From NCBI GenBank assembly GCA_020744225.1, contig JAGMWG010000013.1, positions 558,001 through 622,000 of the forward strand: a DNA stretch of 64,000 nucleotides. Reading direction: 5' to 3'. The DNA comes from Paraphoma chrysanthemicola. Lineage: Eukaryota > Ascomycota > Dothideomycetes > Pleosporales > Phaeosphaeriaceae. Of this stretch, positions 21,640-32,716 are shown piece by piece. The notes under the pieces were generated by a model. The model was not told where the DNA came from. It saw nothing but the letters and a program-made list of their open reading frames with translations, and ran no database searches. Every line of letters starts with the position of its first letter. Position 1 is the first letter of the stretch. The translations under genes and the position numbers were made by a program.

Positions 21640-24035
21640 ATGGCACCTTGCGTCGTTTGCAACGATCTGCAGAAACGAGACCCACTCCATTATGAGCTGA
21701 AATTTGAGTTCGCTCTTAAGGAGCTGAATCACTCTGCCATTTATTCCAGCTGCCCTTCTTGTCTGATTATTTACAAAGGTCTGCGCCAGGCGAGATGGGA
21801 GGATTGGCATGCCTTTGAGAGAAGCGTGCACACGATATATGCCCGGTGCTTTGGCGAACATGGAGGGTTCGCGGAGACTCTACAGCTTATTGTCACTTTC
21901 CAAGAAGACGCGCTGGCTCCGCTACATTTGGAGCTCTATAGCCTCCTGCCTGACAGTTCGTGAGCATACTTTGCATCCTACCAGGAGCTTTCACTAACAT
22001 GTATCGAAAGCTGCATCGAGATGGCCAGCGATTCTGCGACGACCGACAATCAGCAGCGACTCATTATCCAAAGAAGCCTTAAATTGGGCTCGCTCACGTC
22101 TGGATCAATGTACCAATTCCCATGTATCGTGCAAAAGCTCTTGGTCGCCAGTCCTGCCCAAGCGGTTGCTAGAACTAGCAGAAAAGACATGCGGTAATAT
22201 CGAAGCAAGGCTTATTGAGGTCAAACCGAACTTCAATGAATTGTACGCGGCACTATCACATTGCTGGGGCCGAGAGCGTGGACGTGTCACGACAAAGCGT
22301 ACTCTGAAGTTGAACAGAAAGCCTATGGATTGGGAAACCATGCCAAAAACGTTTCAGGATGCTATTGAGTTTACCTTGAAGCTCAGTATCAGGTACCTCT
22401 GGATTGACTCGTAAGTCGTCTTGTACTCAAAGTGATAAGCGACTAATCCTGCTAAGCTTTTGTATCATCCAAGACGACTTGAAAGACTGGGAGATAGAAT
22501 CGTCGAAAATGGCCGATATCTATCAGCAAGCAGTACTAACCCTCGCGGCAACAGCTTCATCGGGAGATACGAAAGGCTTCTTCTCGGAAAAGCCGTCTGC
22601 CATCAATCACACCGAGATTTTGCTTCCAGGTGGTCGAACGAGCGGGATTGCAATACGCCAACGACCGCGACACTGGAACAAGGTCACCGCAAATGACCCT
22701 GTTCAGTTTCCTTTGTTGTCTAGGGGTTGGGTACTGCAGGAAAGACTGCTCTCCCCTCGCATACTTCATTTCTGTGCCTCCGAACTGGTATGGGAATGCC
22801 GGGAGGAGAGCATTTGTGAATGCGGAGGTTTACACCAGGACCTAAGTCCCGGCGCAGCATTCTACATACTCACAGAACAGTATAAGGGAATGAAGCAGCA
22901 AGTCGAAAAGACGGCTACGCTTGCCACACCAAGGTCGCTGTGGACTCGTGTCAAGAGTTACAACCTAGGATCAAACGACGGTGACGAAGGAGAACATGTT
23001 CTCCCAGCTCACGCCAGAACCAAATCGTCCCCGTTTGGTATTCGCAAAAGTTGGCTGACTTCCGCACCGAGCCCCGGTTCGGAAGTGTCTAAGGTTACGC
23101 CAGTTCGTAGCATCCCTCCGGTCGATACGCCAAATGTCGCAAGATCGCAGGCTCTTATCGCCAGGGAAGAAGAAGTTCCGGGCTTTGTGCATCACTACCA
23201 CCGTCTTGTGCAGCAGTACATGAGCCTTAAGCTCACTCGACCGACGGATAGACTGGCTGCACTATCTGGCATTTGCGCACGTATGCAACACTTCCGAGGC
23301 GATTTCCTTGCTGGGCTTTGGTGGGATTCATTGTGCTTTGACCTGATGTGGTATGTTGATCGCCATGCATTGTGGCATCTGAACGCCATAAGACGAGACG
23401 ACTACTACGGGCCCACTTGGTCGTGGATCACCGCAACAAGCCCGGTTCAATACTGGCAGGACGTTTCCAATTACAAAGACACTGTCGAGCACTTCAAAGA
23501 ACAATTGACGCACAGTTTAGATGAAGCGCAAGGCACTTACACAACACCGCTCATACTCAACAGAGCACGGATTGGATACAAAGTCGATGTTCCTGGTAAG
23601 AACAAGTTCGGCTCCGTGACTGCTGGTATTCTCACTGTCGAGGCGAGCTGTGTGCCAGCGCTACTTGAGATTAGCTACGCGGGCAAATGTATCCAGGACA
23701 AAGAGGAGGAGTTAGCCATGGACTACTTTTTGTTATTATGGACAGATGTTTCCGAGGGCCACGCAGAAGTCAAGATCCCGTTCTTCGCCGACTACAGGTT
23801 GGAGGTCGATAGCCAATACCGGTTGTTTGATGATGCTGAGCTGTGGTTACTTCTGATACATCCGCAGGTGTCATTAGTCCTGTCCCAGGCGATCCAAGAT
23901 GGCTCAGCTGTATACAAAGATGGGGAGCCGCTCTGGCAGCGGATAGGAATTGCGCGGCTCTCTGAGGGACTGTATGACACAAGAGTCGTGGACTGGATGA
24001 GAAACTCCACAATTCGTACATTCAAGATCGTGTAA
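21640..24035 (+). CDS. HET-domain protein, copy 1
   Basis: Three exons: 21640-21959, 22021-22410 and 22457-24035; 762 residues. The first intron (61 nt, CACTAACAT branch) was fixed by alignment to the tandem copy. The N-terminal module has CVVC and CPSC about 35 residues apart, a possible zinc site. The HET domain starts with YAALSHCWG at about residue 181 and continues through MPKTFQDAIEFTLKL, RYLWIDSFCIIQDD, and DWEIESSKMADIY. A less conserved linker with many Ser/Pro follows, then a C-terminal region with PTDRLAALSGIC and YYGPTWSWI shared by plant-pathogen-type HET proteins. HET proteins trigger incompatibility cell death after non-self recognition (family knowledge). It is followed in tandem by a paralogue. 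Confidence 0.9.
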
Positions 24036-24708
24036 GGTACTACTCTTGGTGGCGCACTTGATCCCTGATTAAAGTCACTAGCGATTTCAGGCAAACAAGG
24101 AGGATATTTCATGGTGGTCCTCATGGCAAGGTGCCCTGTGGACTCAGGGCTATACATGACTTGAACCTGCTTTGACATGAATGTCCGATGGGCGCTTCCT
24201 TCACCAAGGATTGCAGCTCTAAGTTTGTGTACCATGTTCGAACACTTCAAGCCCAGTCAAGGCGCTAATCAACTTGCAAAACCTGGTGCAATCAGGGGAC
24301 TCGAAGGCAAATGCTACGGTCAAGAGTGACTGTCTTCCACTCGTAGCAACTACAGCCTTACCTTCCGCTATTTCGGACTAGTCAGTTTATGGTAAGGCGG
24401 CTTAAAGAATTGCAGTTGCCGTGGACAAATCCCATGGATTCGATTTCTCCAACACCTGCACCAGATAGCGCGCTCGATAGTGTTTCCGCCTGTAAGCTCA
24501 TGATTCTGTATGGACTGCGCACTGGTTCGGTGCGGCGACGGCCCAGTGCAAGAAATTGGGGGCCAGATGCCCCACTCATCACCGGACGCAACGCCACAAG
24601 TCTTCAGCCAACATCATGACCATGGTGCGAGCCTGATGAGCGACTTAAAACTTTCTGTGAATTTTCTACTCAAACGAAGCGACTTTGTCGCCGAGACTAC
24701 GTCGTGCG
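24036..24708. other. Intergenic between tandem HET genes
   Basis: About 670 bp. Short plus-strand frames at 24389-24731 are not HET-like and have no recognised features. I see no third HET remnant here, though a diverged one would need alignment to exclude. Confidence 0.45.
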
Positions 24709-27135
24709 ATGAGCCGCTGCGCGCTCTGTAATGACCAGGTGAAGAGAAACGAAGATGACCCGAGGCTAGCATTCGACTTCACGCCCGAGCAACTCATACA
24801 GTCCGCATTTGACCAAACCTGCGACTCCTGTCTTGTAATTCTTGAGGGCCTTCGACAATCCGAGACACTTGATTGGTCCTTTCGGCGCGACATTCGGCGA
24901 GTCTATGCTAGATGTTGCAGCGCGCGAGGCTCCATCCAGGACACACTTCGTTTGGAAGTGTACTACGTTGACGATCGCCCTAAGCTGGAGCTTGAATACT
25001 ACAGTCTTCAAGCTCATCGTATGTCACCGACTCGCGGTTTGTAGGCTTTCTGACTAACGGTTCACAAGCATGGAAAGGCATCCTGCCTCGAACGTCTATT
25101 AGTGGACATCCACTCTCCTCGCAAGCATCAGACTGGGTTCTCTCATTGCTTGAGCAGTGCAAGCAGTGGCATACATCTTGCCGACATAGTGCACGACCGC
25201 TCCTCCCAAAGAGAGTGATCTTGTTGAACAGTACCGGCCTTCCACACATAACCGCTCGCTTGTTCGAGCCAATCAACCAAAGGAGTCCATATGTAGCCCT
25301 CAGTCATTGTTGGGGTATGCAACAGAAATGTATCACTACGAAAACTACAATCAAACAGCGGAAAGCGAACATCCCGTGGAAGACAATACCAAAGACGTTC
25401 CAAGAAGTCATGCAGCTTGCGCTCAAGCTTGGTTTCCGGTACATTTGGATAGACTCTCTATGTATCGTCCAGGACGATTCAGAGGATTGGGAAGTACAGT
25501 CATCGCTGATGTCCGAGATCTATCAAAATGCTGTCCTTACCCTATCAGCAACATCTGCTGCTGGGGACAACGAGGGGTGCTGCTCGAACAACATTCTGCG
25601 CCCACCCCTAGAGATCACTCTGCCAGAGGACATCGGAGCGTGTCGAATAGCTGTCAGGAATCCACTGCAACATTGGGACGCACATACTGCGAATGAGCTG
25701 CAGAACCATTTCCCGCTCCTTACTAGGGGTTGGGCGTTTCAAGAACGATTGCTGTCCCCGCGAGTCCTGCATATTTGCAAATCAGAGCTGGTCTGGGAGT
25801 GTAGAGAAGCTAGCTTATGCGAATGTGGAAGTCTTGGACAGAATGAAAGCCCTGGCGGCACGTACCACCATGCGGTGGAAAACAGTCAACAAGAAAAACT
25901 GCTGCACGACATCGCACAACAAGGTCTTGCGGATCGCATGCACTCGCTAGAACTTGAACAGCCTGGGATTGACCCATTACTTCCAACTACAGAACGCGAA
26001 GGTCAAGGTGATGTCGATGCGCCACCAGCATACGAAGACATTGTCCCGGCCAGTCGTACGAACTCCTCGCTATCCTCAGATGTCATCGTTGGGCCGAGTA
26101 CAAACGATGAGGACATTCTTGCTTTCGCAGCCCAATCGAACGTGCCAATCTATGAAGATCTCACACGAAACGATGAAGCTGACCTGAAAGACTGCCCTGA
26201 GCTAGTCTTCCACTTCCATCGCGTAGTAGAGAAGTACTCTGCACTTCGATTGACAAGACCAACAGACCGCTTACCGGCCCTTTCTGGACTTTGTAAACGA
26301 GTCCAACATCTGCGAAACAACTTCCTTGCCGGCCTGTGGTCCGACTCAATATGTTACGACCTCCTTTGGCGCGTTGATACCATCGATCTCAGCAGCGAGA
26401 ACAACGGCGCAAGATCACTTGATTATCGCGGTCCAACATGGTCATGGATCTCGGTCGATAGCCCAGTCAGCTACTGGTCCGACATCACCAACTTCCGCGA
26501 TCCTTACGTCCCCCAAGGCTATGGACCGGGCAGTTGGCACAATCTCGCTCCCAAGGCGATCGAGGTAACGTCCTCCTCATAACTTTTACTTCAATCTTCA
26601 CCCTCACAGTTCGACCACTAACACTGGATGGAATAAACAGTACACCGCCGCCGGCACCCACGCCGACAAAATCGAAATGGCCGTCACAGTCCCCGGCCAA
26701 AACCCCTTCGGCACCGTAACTTCCGCCATCCTCACCATCTCCGCGTCCGCAACAACCGGCACTCTACGCTACACATACGACCCGCACTGGCTCGGCGGCG
26801 GCGGCCAACACGATCCCGTGCGCTACAAGCTCGAGATCGAAATCGCGCGCCAGGACGCCAAAGAGAACATCCAAGTCCCGTTTCACGCAGACTACTCGCT
26901 CGGCGCGCCGGGGCCGTCAAATGTACCCGACGAAGCGAAATTGACGTTGTTGTTAATTCATCCAAAGGTGTGTCTGGTGTTGAGGCCTGCGGTGCGGGAT
27001 GTTGCGCCGCTGGTGGTGAATGGGGTGGTGGCGTGGGAGAGGGTGGGGATTGCGAGGATTTCGGATGCGTTGGTCATGTATTATCGAATTGACTGGATGA
27101 GTGGGTCGGAGGTGCGCAAGTTTCATATTGTGTGA
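24709..27135 (+). CDS. HET-domain protein, copy 2, with PPxY motif
   Basis: Three exons: 24709-25018, 25069-26564 and 26641-27135; 766 residues. The N-terminal module CALCNDQ..CDSC matches copy 1. The HET domain begins YVALSHCWG at about residue 178 and has RYIWIDSLCIVQDDSEDWE uninterrupted, whereas copy 1 has an intron there. The linker carries DAPPAYEDI (26022-26033), a PPxY WW-domain ligand absent from copy 1. The C-terminal domain has PTDRLPALSGLC and DYRGPTWSWI. Exon 3 follows an intron copy 1 lacks and shows sharply different codon use: C-ending up to about 26,900, then G-ending to the stop. It probably mediates non-self recognition death. Its 3' end faces the next gene 136 bp away. Confidence 0.9.
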
Positions 27136-27271
27136 GGTTTGGAGGTTATGTACGCATGTAATTATTTGATATGAGGGAAGTTCGTTTCACGATACTGGGA
27201 CGACAGTGGGTAATAAGGCTAGACTATCTTCAACAAGCTCAATTGTCATATATATCTTACACGTTCACTTG

Positions 27272-29280
27272 TTATCGTACATCCTTGCCTACTCTCTCCA
27301 GCGCCTCCCTGACCTTCTTCACAGCCTCTCTCGCCTTCCTCCTCTCCTTGACACCTTCATCCTCATCCACAGTCAAGCCCGCTCTCCGCCTTTCTTCCGC
27401 CTTGACAATCATCCTCACCACTTCTTCAGTCTTCTTCAATGTCAATCGTCCTTCTTCCCTTGCTGTACCTTCCCATACCTCGCGCGCGCCTTCCCACAGC
27501 TTCTGCATGCGGCGGAGCGAGAAAGTCAAACCAAGCGCCGCGACAGCCGAGGCTTCGAAGACCGAGAACGACGATACAGAGACATAGATGAGAGCACTGA
27601 GAGCGGAGGATATGGAGGTCGTAGAGAAAGTTTGCAGGATGAGACGCTGTGCAAGCGCTTGAAGTGGCGGGACAGTGTCAGCGATGATTTCGCTCCTCGC
27701 AGCTGCGATATGTTCTGGCCACGGAATCGATTTGCGGACTTCGGTCGACAAGTCTGTGCGTGGGTTCTCGATGGTCGGCGCCGTTTCCAGTGTTGTGGCT
27801 TCTGGGACAACATGACCTACAGGTTGCTGAAGCTCGTCGGGGTAGCCGGCCTGATTCATACGTCCCGCGAGGTAGATGCTGCTCTTTTCGGCACTTGTGA
27901 GCCATCGACGTTCTAAGATCTCGGTCGCAAGCATCGTCACATCGTCGACGCGCCAGAAGAGCTTCCACCACGCTAATTTATGCCAGTTGCGCGATGAGAA
28001 GGCGTCATCAAGCTGATCGCGCAGCTCAGCGTGCGACTGCTCGGCCCAAGAGTCGAGATGCGTCGTGATGGATGCCGACGTATCTTGAGTACTTGCAAGC
28101 GAAGCAAGCGTATGTATTTGTGCAGTGTCGGCCTTCAGGATGTTTGCTTCTACATCATCGACGACGGAGGAAACGAGAGTCCTCACGATGGGCCTGATAG
28201 GCTCAGAAGGTTCGAGATCTTGTGTAAGCCACTTTGAGAGTGATGGGAGGCCGCTCCGATACCAGCCTTTCTCGTAGGCTATCGAGTTCTGGATGGACTC
28301 GCGGAATGTTGCAATAGCCTGAGCACCAACCTGAACATTGACTGCAGTGCTTCTGGCTTGCGCATCGGGCTTCGGTTCTTCTGATGGCGCCGGCAAGTCG
28401 ATAGCAATCTTGAACATTCCACCGGGATCTCCTCTAGTGTCTGAAGCAAACTTGCCAAACGCTATTGCGCTGTCAAGTCCCTCTCCAAAAATCAAAGTCT
28501 TATGCACTGGGTATGGAACCGGTAATCCTCTTGCAGGAGTCGCCTGCAGCTTCGGCACAAGTATCGACTCTTCCGAGTTCTCGGTCGTTGCTGCGATGGT
28601 ATCCGAAGTGTTTACGTTGAGCGTTGAAACAAGGATTTCCAAATTGTGCGATCGGAGGATTCTTGAAGGCACAGAGAGGACTCTGTATAATGGCGTCGGA
28701 GTTGGTGCGTCTGCTTCATCGCCGTATCTACCACATATGTTAGCACTTGCCCAATCAATGTGTCGCGTCTTTGTTGAGTACTGACTTCAGCAAAACAGCT
28801 CTCTGGTCGTTGGTTTTCCCAAGCTCCTTCTCCCACTGCTCTTCGGACCCCAATGGATCTGCAAGAAGCAACCGGGCTAATTGTTGTGCACTCAATTGGC
28901 TATTCAAGCCCAGTACTGTCCTTCAGGTCAGCATAGACTCCGTCTACGGTCATTGCTTGGCCTGCCATACCCGCGACTCTCGTGACGGCATCTTGCGCCG
29001 CCAGCCCTCCCAGTGCCAATTGCAGCCTACTGATGTTGACATAAGTCTCGGCAGCGCCACTCAACGCCGAAAGAGCATCGTGGAGCTCCTTGTTCCGTGC
29101 GGGTATATTCGGACGAAGATTTATCGCGGTCGGCGCAACGTGTGTGGAAGCGGAGCGTACGCTGTTCAGCGAGCGTGGCGTCGAGGCATGACGACAACAG
29201 GATTTGGAGGACAGTCGCACAATTGCTCTTCCATTAAGGAGTGTCGTCAATCGCGGCGCAGTGGCCGCCCATGGAGGCAT
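27272..29280 (-). CDS. Mitochondrial membrane protein, Mmc1-like (tentative)
   Basis: Three exons: 29280-28971, 28915-28786 and 28727-27272; introns of 55 and 58 nt with CTGAC and CTAAC branches; 631 residues. The N-terminus is a strong mitochondrial presequence: basic, Ser/Arg-rich, no acid for about 50 residues (RLSSKSCCRHASTPRSLNSV). The middle is helical with WWKLFWRVDDVTMLATEILE. Near the C-terminus a hydrophobic pair (SALSALIYVSVSSFSVFEAS and AVAALGLTFSL) forms a probable membrane hairpin, followed by a long basic coiled-coil tail. This resembles the fungal Mmc1-type family as I remember it, but the name is uncertain. An inner-membrane location is inferred. Confidence 0.72.
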
Positions 29281-29706
29281 CGGGCTTGGAGATGTGCATT
29301 GCGGCAGAGCTTGCTCATGTTCAAGTTGACGTAGTTCCTGGCGGAGCTAACCTAGCTTCGGGCCGCCGTGGCTCGTGCACGGGCAACTCACGGGTCGTCT
29401 CACATGAACATTCAACTTTGCAATAACACGTTCACAGGACACAGTCCGCAGCTTAGGAATAATAGTCATTGAATGAGAAGTCGGCTTCTCGAGCCGAGGC
29501 TGTTGGCCAGCAAATTACTCCCTCCATCGTGAGTTGATGCCCTCTATGTCCCGTTGATTTGGCCAGCAATACGCCTGCGTGGTTCATTCATGGCCAAGAG
29601 TGCAAGAAGAGCCAAAAGCTTATGGTTCGATCACAGCTTGAGCTGCGTCTTCGATCCTAACTCTGGCACTAGTTCCGCTGTCTGATCTCGAACGCCTCAA
29701 GGGCCC
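29281..29706. other. Intergenic between mitochondrial protein and calcineurin A
   Basis: About 425 bp, promoter side of the mitochondrial protein gene and 3' side of calcineurin A (both minus strand). No gene or tRNA recognised. Confidence 0.45.
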
Positions 29707-31729
29707 CTAGCTCCTTTTGTTGCGCGAGGATCCGGCAGACCTAAATAAGTCAGCAAATGAACGGGTTTGTACGGTGTTGAACTGCTTACATGCTGATTCG
29801 CCTAGCCACAGTTGCTAGTCCAGTGTCATTATCTGCGTCCTTGGTGGCCTTCTCGAGAGCCTGCTCTCGGCTGATCTCTTGAGATTTTCGTACTTCTTCG
29901 TGACTCGGTGGTAGTCGCTCGTTCTGTAGATCGACCTTGCGCGCGTCTTCAAAGCTGTGGATCGCTTGCTTGATTCCTTCTGCACCGAGCATGAGGGTAC
30001 CCGCGGGGAGTCGACCTCCAGATGCTGTCTTCAATTCAGTGACACGCTCGGACTCCTCACGTAGCACCTGGAATACGCGAGAAAGACGACCAATGGCCAG
30101 GATCTTGTTCTTGATCGCACGTCGCTTGAACTCAGTCGAGTCAGGGTCGAGGCTAGACAGAGGTGGCGATGCCGGTCCGGAAGCCACAGAGCTTGGAGTT
30201 TCCTCCTCAAGCTCTTCCTTGGAGCAAGTATTCAGAATAGCGATCAGCATATCGGTGACTGGCAGATGTTAGCGGATCCTGCAGTGTCTTGCAGGGCGTC
30301 GTACTCTTTTCTCCAACGAAAGGCAATGACCACGTGAAGACATCCATGAAATTCGGTAGCCAGTACGGATGTGGCGTGCAGTCTGTTCTTGTCAGCGCGG
30401 TTCCAACAATAGTCTTCCGCAAACTCACTGAATTGTCTAATGTTCATGACGTTGTTCTCATACTTCAGGACAGCAGCCTTGTTGTTGTACACATCCAGGT
30501 AATTGGGCGCGCTGAAGATGGTCATCACGCTAGGGAAGCCAGTGGTCCGAGTCTTCCTGTACATGCGGTACCCAGCGTCCTGAGCTTCGTGTGCGCGAAT
30601 GATGGACAAGAGATTATTCTTCTCGAGAAAAGCGCATGCGGCGGGGTACGAGAAGAAGTATGAGCAACCGCGGACGTGGTTGTGGATGAAGAAATCGTTA
30701 GTCTTCTCCTGCCCAAATTCTTCAAGCGGATCAGCCCAAAGGATGTCGCACATCAGGCCGTGTGTGGGTGGCTCGCGGAAGCGATCAATCTGTAAATGTT
30801 AGCGGTGGATATCACAATCTGATCTGTCTTCACCTACGCTCTTCAAGTCGTCCAAGGTGTGGAGCTCGGGGCTCAATCCGCCGTGTATGCACAGGAACTG
30901 CTTATTCATGACTGCAGCCAAGGGCAGCGCGCAGAACGAGTCCATGCAAGCCTCATATACCGCCTCTGAGTATTTGTGCTTGCACTCGAGCTTGAACGTG
31001 AAGTAATCAGTCAAATGCCGGCATTCGTGGTTTCCGCGGAGCAGCCAGAGCGTATTGGGATACCAGATCTTCAACGACCACAGGTATAGAACGCACTGTG
31101 ACTGTCAGCATGCGCATATAGCTCGGTGGCAATCGCCTTACCTCTATACTGAAGTAGCCTCGATCAACATAGTCGCCCAGAAAGAGGTAGCGTGTCTCTG
31201 CTGGGTCGCCACCGACTTCAAACAGCTTCATAAGATCGTAATATTGCCCGTGAACGTCACCGCACACGGTGATGGGAGCGTCCATCTCCAACAAATTGGG
31301 CTCCGCCTTCAGGATCTCTGTGCCTTTCCTGATGATCCACAGAGCTTGCTGTTCAGTCAGGCGACCTTCGCGGTAGAAGTGCTGCTTGAGGAATTGAATA
31401 TTGGGCTTTGTTCGGTCTTGCGGTGAGAAGAATTGCTCATCGGTTGGCGGGTGGAAGGCGGGAGCTTGAACGTCTGGTGGTCACAGCAATGTCAGCCGGA
31501 GCTTCTATCAGGGATGCCTGTCGCCGGCATGCAAGTAATGCTGCGCAAAGCTGCAGGACTGTGTGGCGGGTGTACCTTTGCAGACGCGCTCCATTGTGCT
31601 CACTTGTGAGCCATCTTCCATGGTATGCAGGGTGAAGTCAATCTCGGGAAGCGGCTTCTTCTGCTGCACGGCGCGGATGGCATTGTCCAGGTACTTTGCC
31701 TGGTCGATATCCTGCGGGTTGTTCTCCAT
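29707..31729 (-). CDS. cnaA: Calcineurin A, PP2B catalytic subunit
   Basis: Seven exons: 31729-31576, 31473-31142, 31095-30838, 30789-30429, 30382-30305, 30258-29790 and 29740-29707; 561 residues. The metallophosphatase core is complete: GDVHG with D124 and H126, GDYVDRG with D152, and GNHE with N184. After the core come the calcineurin-B-binding helix, the calmodulin-binding helix (RAIKNKILAIGRLSRVFQVL) and an autoinhibitory-type segment (IHSFEDARKVDL). Without the last 34-nt exon the frame stops after ARRISM; a GTAAGC..CTGAC..TTTAG intron supports the extension SAGSSRNKRS. It is the Ca2+/calmodulin-activated Ser/Thr phosphatase that dephosphorylates Crz1-type factors. Confidence 0.95.
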
Positions 31730-32716
31730 GCTGGGCGGGCTATGCACGAAGCCGAGAGCTGTGGGCGCGCGAGATTGTTTGTGGAGGGAGGATGGAGCGC
31801 TGGGAGCGCGGACCAGCGAGGGGCGAGTGTGGCGGCGGGCGGTGAAACGGGGGCCGAGGCTCGATTTGGACGCAGGCAATGTGCAGGATTAGAACAGTTC
31901 GTGAACTCGTTAAGCTTGAGGGGTCGTTAGTCTCGTCGCGTGCTCGTGGTGCGTTGGCAGCGGAATCTGGGGCTGAGAAATTAGGTATCGTCCTGAGGAA
32001 GAGGGGACCCTCGCCAAGCCTATGCCGTGAGCAGCTACCCAATCAGGGCGGCTGGGAACCCGACGTCATGACCGGTGAAGGCAGCCTTGATCTGTTTGCA
32101 TGTGCTCTTGTAAGACACGCTTGAGCTCAGATGCGATAGGGTAGGCCAGTCTGAATATCACGTCGCAATAGCTAGTTCTAGGTGATTACGATCATACCTT
32201 CCGCCCCGCACTCGCAAAGCAGGGGCGACCAAGCACGATATGAACCAAGCACGTGGGGAGCATTTCATGGTCTCAAGGGATACTTGCACGCCCGACCCGC
32301 CATGTGGTGTAGAGCAAAGAGATAGATTGCTTTGACAATCACGAGATAGGTAACTCACAACACGCTAGCATGAGGAAGACGATGACGTTCAAGTGAATGT
32401 GTTTATTCAGTGTTTTTGTACTCGCAATGGTACTTTATGTGCGTGGCGCGAGGTCACCAACAGCTCAACCCTTCACAACAGACAACAGGGCATGCCGAAC
32501 CGCTCAAGGCTCGGTCATGAACGAAAGAAGAACGCGAAAAGCCCAAGCCAGACCCAAGTGGTGTCTGTGCCAAACCAAGGACGATGATATATGAACAAGG
32601 AAAATCCAATCCTACGACGCGATGCGCAAGTGCCCGATCCCTTTTCCTCCAACTCCTGACCATGCAACGGGGTATATGTTAAGAATGTTTGTTGGTGGTG
32701 ATATACAACCGGTCGC
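31730..32716. promoter_or_regulatory. Calcineurin A upstream region and LPMO 3' flank
   Basis: About 990 bp. The first 150 bp upstream of the calcineurin ATG stay open in frame, Arg/Ser/Ala-rich, with only a TTG as possible start at 31879. The rest shows no gene. It presumably holds the calcineurin promoter and the LPMO terminator. Confidence 0.45.

Noticed and set aside
15287..27135. A secondary-metabolite biosynthetic cluster
   Set aside because: Tailoring-type enzymes and a transporter are present, but no polyketide synthase, NRPS, terpene cyclase or other core enzyme lies in the window.
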